Source of the DNA: CADEED01 sp043747835
GTDB taxonomy: Bacteria > Pseudomonadota > Gammaproteobacteria > Steroidobacterales > Steroidobacteraceae
NCBI GenBank assembly: GCA_043747835.1
Contig: JAYTOK010000148.1
Coordinates: 66,387-130,386, forward strand
Direction of reading: 5' to 3'
Length of the DNA stretch: 64,000 bases
Shown: positions 26,124-34,603 of the stretch, in pieces
How positions within the stretch are numbered: the stretch's first letter is position 1
How the letters are laid out: the number at the start of each line of letters is the position of its first letter
Notes under the pieces: generated by a model
Told to the model about the DNA's origin: nothing
Database searches by the model: none
Seen by the model: only the letters and a program-made list of their open reading frames with translations
Made by a program: the position numbers and the translations under genes

Positions 26124-29100
26124 ATGTCAAAACGCGCCGAAGGGTCATCCCCGGAAGCCCCTGATTCCGGTCTGAATACGGCGAATGACGGCTCCGTCAT
26201 TTCCGCGGCGGGCCGTGTTGGCTTCGAAGACCACTCCATGCGTCGATTGCATCCGCTGCTCCAGTCGCAGCTGCGCGAGTTGCGCGCGCGCGTGACGGGT
26301 GGACGAATCAGCGCGCACGAGATGCTGGAGATGCTGAGCCGTTACTACGACTCGATGGACGACGAACGGCGGGCGATGGTGCGGTCGATGCAGCTCATGT
26401 CCGATGAGGCGCGCTCCCTCGGCGTCGAGATCGCGGAGCAGGGCGCGGCCCAACTGCAAGTCATCCTCGATCACATCAAGGACGTCGTCATCACGGCGAA
26501 CGGCGAGGGCATCGTCGATCGTGCGAATCCACAGACGCAGCGCGTCTTTGGGCTTCCGCCCGCGGAATTGCTCGGCGCGCGCATCGACCACCTCGTCCCG
26601 GGCATCGCGGTCGACGGATCGATCGCGCAGGGGCTCGAGAAGCTCGCCGATTCGAGCGATACGTTCCGCGGACGGCGGGTCTCTCCCGAAGTCATGGCGC
26701 GACGTTCCGACGGCACTATGTTTCCCGCCGAGATCTCCATCAGTCGCGCGAAGAACGGACGTACCGACGTGTTCGTCATCTGCCTGCGCGACATCTCCGA
26801 GCGTCACGCCGCGCAGCTTGCGCTGCGCGACAGCGAGGCTCGCTATCGCACGCTCGTCGACAATGCGCCCGAAGCCATCACGGTGATCGACGCGGAGACG
26901 AATCGATTCGTGGAGGCGAACGAACCCGCTCTCAAGCTCTTCAAGTTGACACGCGAGCAGCTCCTGTCGAGCAACCTGGGCGGCGTCAGCGCGGAAATAC
27001 AGCCGGACGGTCAGCCGTCGATGTCGCCGCATCGCCAGAATTTCCGGCTAGCCGCGGCCGGCGAATCGCAGGTCTTCGACTGGACTCACCGCGACTCGAC
27101 GGGCCGGGACATCCCGTGCGAACTGCGTCTGGTGCGCCTGCCCGGCACCCGCTCGCCCCTCGTTCGCGCGAGCATCACCGACATCTCCGAGCGCAAGCGC
27201 GCCGAGATCATCATGGAGAACGAGCGTGCGTTCTTCGCGCTGCTCGCTTCGAACGCAGGTCTGCCCGCGGTGCTCGACATCGTGTCCGCGCTCGTGCAGG
27301 CCGTGTATCCGCGGGCGCGTTGCACGATCTCCGTGCTCGCGCCGGATTCGAGCTGCTTCTCGCTCACCATCGCGCGGCAATTGCCGCCCATGCTGGCCGC
27401 CGTGCTCGAGCGAACGCCGATCGAGCCGCGCCGCGGTTCGTGCGCGGCCGCGGTGTATTCCGCGTGCGATGTGTACTGCGCTGACGTCGCGAACGATCCC
27501 CACTGGGCCGACCGCAGGCAGGTGGTGCTGGATGCCGGCTTCCGCGCGGTGTGGTCGATGCCGATCCGCGGCGCCAGCGGCAAGCTGCTCGGCGCGGTGG
27601 CTATCTACCGTCCCGACCCCGGATTGCCGGACTCGCGGGAGCAGGTGTTGCAGGCGCACGCGACGCGCCTCGCCGGCCTCGCGATCGAGCGCAGTCTCGC
27701 GGAAGAAGCGTTGCGCGCCAGCGAAGCCAAGTTTCGCGGCCTGTTCGAAAGCGTCATCGAAGGCGTGTACCAGAGCACGCGCGATGGTCGCCTGGTCTCG
27801 GTCAACAGTGCCTTCGTGAAGATGCTCGGGTATTCCTCCGCGGAGGAGATGTACGCGCTGCCGAGCTCCGTGATGATTTACTGGAGTGCGACCGATCGCG
27901 CGGAGTTCGTGCGCAAGGTCGACGCTGACGGCGAAGTGCGCGGCATGGAAGTCCTGCTGCGTCGCCGCGACGGCTCGACGGTAGTCGCACTCGAGAATTC
28001 GCGCGGCGTGCGCGACGGCAGCGGCCGGATCGTGGGCTACGAGGGCACGCTGTCCGACATCACCGAACGTAAACGCGTCGAGCAGGCGATCTATGCCGAG
28101 AAGGATCGCGCTCAAGTCACGCTGCAATCGATCGGCGACGCGGTGATCACCACCGACGCCGCCGCCCGGATCGACTATCTGAATCCGGTGGCCGAGCGCC
28201 TGACGGGATGGATCCTCGAAGAGGCACGCGGCCGGCCCATCGGCGACGTGCTGCAGCTCATCGATGAATCGACGCGCAAGCCGGTGGCATACACCCTGGA
28301 TCGCGTGTTGCAGGGTCTCGAGACCTCGCTGCCCTCCGAGCACAACGTGCTCGTGACCCGGCGCGGCGAAGAGCTCGCGATCCAGGAAACGGCTTCACCG
28401 ATCCGCAACCGCGAAGGTGAGGCGATCGGCGCCGTCATCGTCTTCGGCGACGTGACGAAGGAGCGGCGCCTGAAGCGGGCGCTGTCGTACCAGGCGAGCC
28501 ACGACGCGCTGACGGGCCTCATCAACCGCCGCGAGTTCGACTCGCGGCTCGAGTCCGCAGTCAACACCGCGCAACGCGGGGACTGCGACTTCGTGTTGCT
28601 CTACGTCGACCTCGATCAGTTCAAGGTCGTGAACGACACCTGCGGACACAGCGCCGGCGACCGGCTGTTGCGCGACATCACGAGCCTGTTGCAGACGCGG
28701 GTGCGCGCGTCCGACACGATCGCGCGTCTGGGCGGCGATGAGTTCGGCATCCTGCTCGAACGCTGCTCGCTCGAGCAGGCGGAGCGCGTCGCGGACAGCA
28801 TCCGCCACTCGATCCACAGCTACCGCTTTCTCTGGGGCGCCAACAGTCTGTCGGTGGGCGCGAGCATCGGCGTCGTGCGCATCGGCAAGGAAACCACGAG
28901 CTCCGCGGCCGTCCTGTCGGCGGCTGACATCGCGTGTTATGCCGCGAAGGACGGCGGCCGCAACCGGGTGCAGGTCTACGAGCGCGACCATGGGACCAAC
29001 CGGCACCGCGAGATGCAGTGGGTCGGGCGCATCGCGCGCGCCGTGGAAGATGGAAGGCTCGAGCTCTTCGCGCAACGCATCGTCGGGATCGGTCCGGCGC

Positions 29101-29768
29101 AGTACCACGACCCCTTCTTCGAGTTGATGGTCCGGCTGCGCAACGAAGATGGCACGCTGGTGCCGCCGATCGAGTTCATCCCCGCGGCCGAGCGTTACAA
29201 CGTGATGGTCATGGTGGATCGCTGGGTCGTGAATCGCGCGATCGAGCTGCTCGAACGGGTTCCGGCGACCACCCGCCTGCCCCTCATTGCCGTCAACCTG
29301 TCGGGGACGTCGATCAACGACGAGGATTTCCTCGAGTTCGTGCTCTCACGGCTGCGCGACGAACGGGTGGCGAAGGCGCTGTGCTTCGAGATCACGGAAA
29401 CCGCGGCCGTGGCCAGCCTGACCAAGGCCACCTATTTCATGAACGAGATCAAGGCGCGCGGCTGCCGTTTCTCGCTCGATGACTTCGGCAGCGGTGTCTC
29501 TTCGTTCGTCTACCTCAAGAACCTCCCGGTGGATTTCCTCAAGATCGACGGGCACTTCATCGCGAATGTCGCGACGGACCCCGTCGACCGGAGCATGGTC
29601 GAGGCCATCGCCAAGGTCGGCCGGGCCATGCAGGTGGCCACCATCGCCGAGAAAGTCGAGAGCGCGGCCGTCCAGGCGGTCCTCAAGTCCATCGGCGTCG
29701 ACTACATTCAGGGGTACCACCTCGCGGAGCCCTGTGCGATCGAGGAGGTTTTCGGTCCGGGGACGTGA
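26124..29768 (+). CDS. Multi-sensor GGDEF-EAL cyclic-di-GMP protein (PAS-PAS-GAF-PAS-PAS)
   Basis: A soluble protein of 1214 residues with no membrane segments. Successive sensor domains are visible: PAS (ILDHIKDVVITANGEG), PAS (YRTLVDNAPEAITVID), a GAF-like region (ARCTISVLAPDSSCFS) and two PAS domains (FRGLFESVIEGVYQ; LQSIGDAVITTDAAARI). The GGDEF domain is intact (RLGGDEFGILLE). The EAL domain keeps DDFGSGVSSF and FLKIDG, but the EAL tripeptide itself reads ELM. It could make or break c-di-GMP; an intact GGDEF favours synthesis, with hydrolysis possible. I use ATG 26124; an in-frame TTG lies 21 bases upstream. Confidence 0.92.
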   Translation: MSKRAEGSSPEAPDSGLNTANDGSVISAAGRVGFEDHSMRRLHPLLQSQLRELRARVTGGRISAHEMLEMLSRYYDSMDDERRAMVRSMQLMSDEARSLGVEIAEQGAAQLQVILDHIKDVVITANGEGIVDRANPQTQRVFGLPPAELLGARIDHLVPGIAVDGSIAQGLEKLADSSDTFRGRRVSPEVMARRSDGTMFPAEISISRAKNGRTDVFVICLRDISERHAAQLALRDSEARYRTLVDNAPEAITVIDAETNRFVEANEPALKLFKLTREQLLSSNLGGVSAEIQPDGQPSMSPHRQNFRLAAAGESQVFDWTHRDSTGRDIPCELRLVRLPGTRSPLVRASITDISERKRAEIIMENERAFFALLASNAGLPAVLDIVSALVQAVYPRARCTISVLAPDSSCFSLTIARQLPPMLAAVLERTPIEPRRGSCAAAVYSACDVYCADVANDPHWADRRQVVLDAGFRAVWSMPIRGASGKLLGAVAIYRPDPGLPDSREQVLQAHATRLAGLAIERSLAEEALRASEAKFRGLFESVIEGVYQSTRDGRLVSVNSAFVKMLGYSSAEEMYALPSSVMIYWSATDRAEFVRKVDADGEVRGMEVLLRRRDGSTVVALENSRGVRDGSGRIVGYEGTLSDITERKRVEQAIYAEKDRAQVTLQSIGDAVITTDAAARIDYLNPVAERLTGWILEEARGRPIGDVLQLIDESTRKPVAYTLDRVLQGLETSLPSEHNVLVTRRGEELAIQETASPIRNREGEAIGAVIVFGDVTKERRLKRALSYQASHDALTGLINRREFDSRLESAVNTAQRGDCDFVLLYVDLDQFKVVNDTCGHSAGDRLLRDITSLLQTRVRASDTIARLGGDEFGILLERCSLEQAERVADSIRHSIHSYRFLWGANSLSVGASIGVVRIGKETTSSAAVLSAADIACYAAKDGGRNRVQVYERDHGTNRHREMQWVGRIARAVEDGRLELFAQRIVGIGPAQYHDPFFELMVRLRNEDGTLVPPIEFIPAAERYNVMVMVDRWVVNRAIELLERVPATTRLPLIAVNLSGTSINDEDFLEFVLSRLRDERVAKALCFEITETAAVASLTKATYFMNEIKARGCRFSLDDFGSGVSSFVYLKNLPVDFLKIDGHFIANVATDPVDRSMVEAIAKVGRAMQVATIAEKVESAAVQAVLKSIGVDYIQGYHLAEPCAIEEVFGPGT

Positions 29769-29802
29769 CGTTCCATCACGACTCAGGCATAGAATCGGGT
29801 CC

Positions 29803-30981
29803 ATGAGAGGGGACACCGAACCGGCGTTCACGCTGGGGATAGAAGAAGAATATCTGCTCGTGGATATGGCCACGCGCGATCTCGTTTCCGACCCTCCCGC
29901 CGAGCTGCTGCAACGATGCATCGCCGAGACCGACGGCCGCGTCAGCCCGGAGTTCCTGCGCTCGCAGCTCGAAGTGAAGACTTCCGTTTGCGGCTCCGTG
30001 TCATCGATGCGTCGTGAGCTCGCCGCGCTGCGCTTCAAGGTTTGCGAGATCGCGGCCGAATACGGCATCGCGCCCATCGCCGCATCGACGCACCCGTTCG
30101 CCAAGCCTCACAAGCCTTTGCACAGCGATGGCGAGCGTTACGCCGCGATCGCGCGCGAAGTGCAGGCCGGCGCGCGACGCATGGTGATCTGCGGCATGCA
30201 CGTGCACGTCGGACTCGATGACGACGAGTTGCGCATCGACGTGATGAACCAGCTCACGTACTTCGTGCCGCATCTGCTGGCGCTCTCGTGTTCGTCGCCG
30301 TTCTGGGAAGGCGACGAGATGGGCATGCAGTCTTTCCGGCTGATGTTGCTGTCGTCGCTGCCACGCACCGGGTTGCCCGAAGTCTTCGAAAGCTACGGCG
30401 AGTTCCGCCGGCACCTGGATGCGCTGGTGCGCAACGGACTGATCGAGGACACGACGAAGATCTGGTGGGATATCCGGCCGAGCTCGCGCTACCCGACGCT
30501 CGAGACGCGCGTATTCGACTGCTGCACACACCTCGATGACGCCGTGTGCCTGGCGGCCCTGAACCTCTCGCTGGTGCGCATGCTTTACCGTCTGCGCCGC
30601 GACAACAAGATGTGGCGGCGTTATCCGCGCATGCTGATTGCCGAGAACCGCTGGCGCGCGATGCGCTTCGGCTCCGACGCGAGCCTGCTCGATCTCGCGC
30701 GCGGCGAGCTCGTGCCGTTCGGCGAGTTGCTGGAGGAATTGCTCGCAATTACCCGCGAGGACGCCATCGCGCTCGATTGCCTGTCGGAGTGTGAGCATGC
30801 GCGCGTGATCCTGAAGCGCGGCACGAGCGCGCACCAACAGCTGGATATTCACCAACGCGCGCGGTCGCAGGGCGCGACGGATGGGGAGGCGTTGTCGGCC
30901 GTGGTGGGTTGGCTCGCAAAGACAACCGCGGCGCCGCCGGCGCTGCTGCAGTTCCCGGCGCAGAGCGCGCAGCGGGCCTAA
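29803..30981 (+). CDS. YbdK-type carboxylate-amine ligase
   Basis: A 392-residue glutamate-cysteine-ligase-like enzyme of the YbdK family. The opening FTLGIEEEYLLVD, then MVICGMHVHVGLDDDELRI and SSRYPTLETRVFD are diagnostic. YbdK has weak gamma-glutamylcysteine ligase activity; the physiological substrate is unclear. The start ATG 29803 gives the normal length. It follows the GGDEF-EAL gene after 34 bases. Confidence 0.88.
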   Translation: MRGDTEPAFTLGIEEEYLLVDMATRDLVSDPPAELLQRCIAETDGRVSPEFLRSQLEVKTSVCGSVSSMRRELAALRFKVCEIAAEYGIAPIAASTHPFAKPHKPLHSDGERYAAIAREVQAGARRMVICGMHVHVGLDDDELRIDVMNQLTYFVPHLLALSCSSPFWEGDEMGMQSFRLMLLSSLPRTGLPEVFESYGEFRRHLDALVRNGLIEDTTKIWWDIRPSSRYPTLETRVFDCCTHLDDAVCLAALNLSLVRMLYRLRRDNKMWRRYPRMLIAENRWRAMRFGSDASLLDLARGELVPFGELLEELLAITREDAIALDCLSECEHARVILKRGTSAHQQLDIHQRARSQGATDGEALSAVVGWLAKTTAAPPALLQFPAQSAQRA

Positions 30982-30998
30982 AGCTGACGCCGGTTAGC

Positions 30999-31050
30999 AA
31001 AGGGGACTGATTTTTTATCGGTTCCTCCGATAAATAGATCTGTCCCCTTT
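30999..31050. repeat. Imperfect inverted repeat of the GGGGACAGATC family
   Basis: AAAGGGGACTGATTTTTTAT on the left pairs with the complement of ATAAATAGATCTGTCCCCTTT on the right, around TTCCT. It separates the convergent ybdK-like and subtilase genes and may terminate both. The end sequence recurs at 51304 and near 63969. Confidence 0.75.
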
Positions 31051-31063
31051 CTCTCTGACCCCC

Positions 31064-32401
31064 TCAAATCTTACACACCGCGCCGCGCACCACCTGCGCG
31101 AGCGCCGTGCACGCATTCACCGAGAAGTAGGGCCCGCGCGTCGTATCGTGACGCCGAGTCGATTGCGTGAGCAGCGCGCGCAGCTTCTCCACACCGAGAC
31201 GCTGATTGCGCGCGAGCAGCAGCGCCACGACGCCCGTGATCTGCGCGGTGGCGAGCGAGCTGCCCGAGGCGAAGTCGTAGTGGCCGTTCGGCACCAGCGT
31301 GACGATGTCGCGCGCGGGCGCGCGCAGCAGCGCGGCGTCGTCGCCCGGCGCCTCCGCCTCGGTGACCGGCAGTACGCCTGGTAGTTTGGCCGGGAACCCG
31401 AAGCGCGGATCGCTCGACACGGCACCCACGACGATCACGCCGGCCTCGGTGGCTTTCGCCACCAGCGCTGCGAGCAGCGTATCGCCCGGACCGACCAGGC
31501 TCAGGTTGATGATCTGCGCTTTCGCGGTCAGCGCGTCGGCCAGCGCCTGCGCGAGCGTGAACGAGTTGCAGCGGCCCGCGCTCGTGGCGGATGCCTGCCA
31601 GCAGGCCTTGTACGCGAGCAGCGTCACTTCCGGCGCGACGCCCACGATTCCGATGCCGTTGTTGGCCGCCGCGGCGATGAGTCCCGCGACCTGTGTGCCA
31701 TGGCGGTCGTTGCGAAACGACGTCGCGTCATCATCGATGTAGTTGCGCGTGACCTGCGTGCGGCCGGCCAGGTCGGGATGCTGCGTGTCGACGCCGGTGT
31801 CGATGATCGCGACACGAATGCCCGCGCCGCGCGACAGGCGATGCGCCTCGACGACGTCGAGCGCGCGCACGTTCGCCTGCAGCTTTGCATACGGGTCGTC
31901 GACTCCGGGCGACTCGATCGTCGTCGCGGATTCGAACTCGTTGAGCGGCTGCGCGATGACCACGCGTTTGTCGCCGCGCAGCTTCTCGATCATCGCCTCG
32001 CGCGTCGTGCCGGGCGGGATGCGGAACAGCACGCAGTGCATGCGCAACTGCTCGATCGGCCACTCCGAAACCAGTGTCAGCGAATACTCGCGCGCGAGGT
32101 CGCGGATCTGCGCCGACGCGCTGGCGCCCACGCGGTAGTTCGATCCGCCACCGTAACCGTGCGCCGTGCCGCCGACGGCGGCCGGCCGGCCGCTCACGGG
32201 ATTCGCGACGGCAACGACGATGAACTGCGTCGGCGCCGTGCGCACCTCGGGCGGCGTGTGCACGGGCGGATTCGCGGCGAAGGCCTCGGCGTTGGCGGCG
32301 AGTGCGATCAGTGCGAGCGCGCACGATGCAAAGACACGCACACCCGCGCGCGACGCCTGTCGCGCGAACTCAGCGAGCAACGGGTTCCGCAAAGCTGACA
32401 T
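31064..32401 (-). CDS. Exported S8 subtilisin-like peptidase linked to an ECF sigma unit
   Basis: A 445-residue S8 peptidase with a long signal sequence (ASCALALIALAANAEAFA) and a propeptide-like region (about 105-160: MHCVLFRIPPGTTREAMIEK). The catalytic residues are Asp201 (VAIIDTGVD), His234 (NDRHGTQVAG) and Ser382 (GSSLATA). The oxyanion asparagine usually found in AAGN is absent: the segment reads IVVGAVSSDPR. GTSMATP has become GSSLATA. It is therefore possibly a weak or very specific protease. The start overlaps the end of the anti-sigma gene by 32 bases, so sigma, anti-sigma and protease are one operon. It probably acts in the periplasm. Confidence 0.88.
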   Translation of the reverse strand: MSALRNPLLAEFARQASRAGVRVFASCALALIALAANAEAFAANPPVHTPPEVRTAPTQFIVVAVANPVSGRPAAVGGTAHGYGGGSNYRVGASASAQIRDLAREYSLTLVSEWPIEQLRMHCVLFRIPPGTTREAMIEKLRGDKRVVIAQPLNEFESATTIESPGVDDPYAKLQANVRALDVVEAHRLSRGAGIRVAIIDTGVDTQHPDLAGRTQVTRNYIDDDATSFRNDRHGTQVAGLIAAAANNGIGIVGVAPEVTLLAYKACWQASATSAGRCNSFTLAQALADALTAKAQIINLSLVGPGDTLLAALVAKATEAGVIVVGAVSSDPRFGFPAKLPGVLPVTEAEAPGDDAALLRAPARDIVTLVPNGHYDFASGSSLATAQITGVVALLLARNQRLGVEKLRALLTQSTRRHDTTRGPYFSVNACTALAQVVRGAVCKI

Positions 32402-33053
32402 TCGGATCCTTGGACATCACGGCCGCAACCGATTCCGCCGATGCGCCGGAGGCTACTGCATCGACGGAGAGGGCGGCAGTAAAGTTGCCCTGCGTACCGG
32501 GGCCCGCGACGATCTCGAGGCCCTGGTGCGCGAGCAGCGTGTTGATGGTTTCGATCGATGCCTGCGGCGCGAAGACGACCCGCACGGTCGGCGCCTGCAC
32601 CCGTGCTCCCGTGCGGGGATCCTCGCGCGTGACAGTCACGAAATCACTGGGGGAGCCTGCGCCGCCCGACATCGCGCTGAATCCGAGCACGCCCAGGCCC
32701 ACGGCCTGCACGATCACCGCGGCCGCGAGCCAGCGAACGGTGCGCGATGCGCGAAAGCCGCCGCCGCCGCCCGTGCCAGTCGCTGGCAGAGTGACGGATT
32801 CCGACGCCTCGATGCGCGCCCACAACTTGTCGAACGAACGCTGTTCTTCGCTCGCCGCCGCCGGCGTCGGAACCGCGTCGTTGCGCATTCCCGAGGAGAT
32901 CATCCGCTGCGCGGCCAGCTCGGCCCGGCATTCGGCGCACGCGTGCACGTGCGCTTCCACCCACTCGCGTTCCTCGCCCGCGATCCGGCCGTTGGCGAGC
33001 CAGGGCAGCAATGCCCATGCTTCGGCGTGTGTGTCGGGAATGCGGGGGCTCAT
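32370..33053 (-). CDS. Membrane anti-sigma factor with subtilase-propeptide-like ectodomain
   Basis: A 227-residue protein starting on the sigma stop (ATGA). Residues 35-42 form the zinc anti-sigma motif H-x3-C-x2-C (HVHACAEC). A single membrane segment is at about 107-127 (VRWLAAAVIVQAVGLGVLGF). The outer part (about 150-227) reads VRVVFAPQASIETINTLLA, later VAAVMSKDPNVSFAEP. This is the pattern of subtilase propeptides (I9-like), in which a loop ending in DPNV-x-x-AEP packs on the protease. The next gene encodes a subtilase, so the anti-sigma may bind or be cut by it. The domain resemblance is by eye. Confidence 0.8.
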   Translation of the reverse strand: MSPRIPDTHAEAWALLPWLANGRIAGEEREWVEAHVHACAECRAELAAQRMISSGMRNDAVPTPAAASEEQRSFDKLWARIEASESVTLPATGTGGGGGFRASRTVRWLAAAVIVQAVGLGVLGFSAMSGGAGSPSDFVTVTREDPRTGARVQAPTVRVVFAPQASIETINTLLAHQGLEIVAGPGTQGNFTAALSVDAVASGASAESVAAVMSKDPNVSFAEPVAR

Positions 33054-33655
33054 GCGTTGTCTCCGGTCATGCCTGCGAGCTTGGGTAAAACTTTTTTCAG
33101 CGTCTCGCGTGCGCGGAACAGACGCGTTTTCACGGTGTTCACGGGGCAATCGAGAATGGCGGCCACTTCTTCGCAGGAGTGGCCGAGCGTGTACGTCAGT
33201 TCGAGCGCCATGCGCTGCTCGACGGGCAGGCGTTCGAGTCCGAGCGCCAGCCATTGCCGGTCCGTCTGGTTATCGTCCGTCGACTCGACGCTGACGGAAT
33301 CCTCGTCGAACTCGTGGTCGGCGACCGGACGTAGTTTGGCGCGGCGGAGCGCGTTGAGCGCGCGGCGATACGCGATGCCGATGATCCATGTCGAGAGTTG
33401 CGAGGCGCCGCGGAATTCGCCGGCCTTCGTCCAGACGACCCAGAAGGTGTCGTTGACGACTTCCTCGATGTCCTCACGACGCACGGACATGCGCGTGAGC
33501 AATCGGGACAGGCGCTGGTGGTAGTTGCTGTAGAGGGTGCGGAACGCCGCCTGGTCGCGCGACTTCGCGATACGTTCGAGCAACTCCCGCTCCGAGGCGT
33601 CGTTGGAGGGGGCCGCGGCCCGAGGTATGTGATTTTCAACGCTTTTCAGAGCCAC
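33050..33655 (-). CDS. ECF RNA polymerase sigma factor
   Basis: A 201-residue ECF sigma factor. Region 2 shows LYSNYHQRLSRLLTRM and EEVVNDTFWVVW with TWIIGIAYRRALN. Region 4 shows LPVEQRMALELTYTLGHSCE and PVNTVKTRLFRARE. The start appears to be GTG 33655, as no in-frame ATG precedes region 2. It is first in an overlapping operon with its anti-sigma factor and a subtilase. Its target promoters are not identifiable here. Confidence 0.9.
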   Translation of the reverse strand: MALKSVENHIPRAAAPSNDASERELLERIAKSRDQAAFRTLYSNYHQRLSRLLTRMSVRREDIEEVVNDTFWVVWTKAGEFRGASQLSTWIIGIAYRRALNALRRAKLRPVADHEFDEDSVSVESTDDNQTDRQWLALGLERLPVEQRMALELTYTLGHSCEEVAAILDCPVNTVKTRLFRARETLKKVLPKLAGMTGDNA

Positions 33656-33718
33656 GGCAGCATCCCGCTAGAACCATTTGCTCATAAGTAACGGGGACGC
33701 TCCGGAAGGTTCCCGCGC

Positions 33719-34447
33719 CTAGTTCGACGACGAAAACCGCCACAGCGCGGTCAGGGCCAGCCGGTCGCCCGTGGAATCCTCGAGGAAGTGCCGCTCCGCG
33801 ACGTCGTCCACGCCGAGATACGCGAGTTGCAACTCGAACGGTGCCAGGATCGCCGTCACCGTCGCGTTCCAGTAGTAGTAGCTGCCGCCGTAAACCTCGT
33901 CGAGCGCGTAGTGGCCGACGCCCGCGGAGAGCGCCCAGCGCTCCGAGAGAGAGCGTCGACCCGAGAGCTCGAACGCCCAGGCATCGCCATCCTTGTATCC
34001 CGGCTTCGAGCCGACCGCTTTCGTGTTCGGCGAGTAGACAGCGGCGAGGTAGACAGAGTCGCGGAAGCCCAGTGTGCTCGTGAGTTCGCTGCGGTTGTAG
34101 TTGAAGCGGCGTGGATCGTCGGGGTAGGTGTATTGCGAGAGACGCACATCTGCGGAGAAATCATCGGAGACGCGCCAATAGCGGCCTATCCACGCGTCGA
34201 TCTCGACGTCGGGGCTCGGGCCCGGATTCGGATCCGCCATGGCCGCGAAAGCGCCCACGTAAAATTCATGCGGAAATTCGATGTCGAGAGAGGCCTGCGC
34301 GGCGGGCTTGCCACGCGTGAGCGAAATCCCGCGGAACACGAAATCGGACGTGGCTCCAAGGGATCCCGAGACGATCTGCGCATGACCGGGAGCTGCGCCG
34401 CAGGCGGCGAGACAAAACAGGATCAGGATTCGGCTGGATCTCGCCAC
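33719..34447 (-). CDS. TorF/Gcw_chp family outer-membrane protein
   Basis: A protein of about 242 residues. After a signal (SSRILILFCLAACGAAPGHA) the mature part begins VSGSLGATSDFVFRGIS, the hallmark of the TIGR02001/TorF putative porin family. It continues with alternating aromatic strands and ends in WRFSSSN. I prefer GTG 34447 because the signal peptide begins there; a further GTG at 34522 would add 25 residues. The function of the family is unknown. It is transcribed away from the GGDEF-EAL gene at 34604. Confidence 0.8.
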   Translation of the reverse strand: MARSSRILILFCLAACGAAPGHAQIVSGSLGATSDFVFRGISLTRGKPAAQASLDIEFPHEFYVGAFAAMADPNPGPSPDVEIDAWIGRYWRVSDDFSADVRLSQYTYPDDPRRFNYNRSELTSTLGFRDSVYLAAVYSPNTKAVGSKPGYKDGDAWAFELSGRRSLSERWALSAGVGHYALDEVYGGSYYYWNATVTAILAPFELQLAYLGVDDVAERHFLEDSTGDRLALTALWRFSSSN

Positions 34448-34603
34448 GGGCGGGGTTTCCCTCAAGGCCTTTCGTAAGGGGCTGCGAGCTTGAACGGGTG
34501 CGACAGGGTTCGCAATAACCACGGTTCAATACGATTCTGGCGGGCCGCAGGACATTCAGAGTTCCCCTGTGTGACCGTTAACCTGAGGATCAACCCAACG
34601 AAC

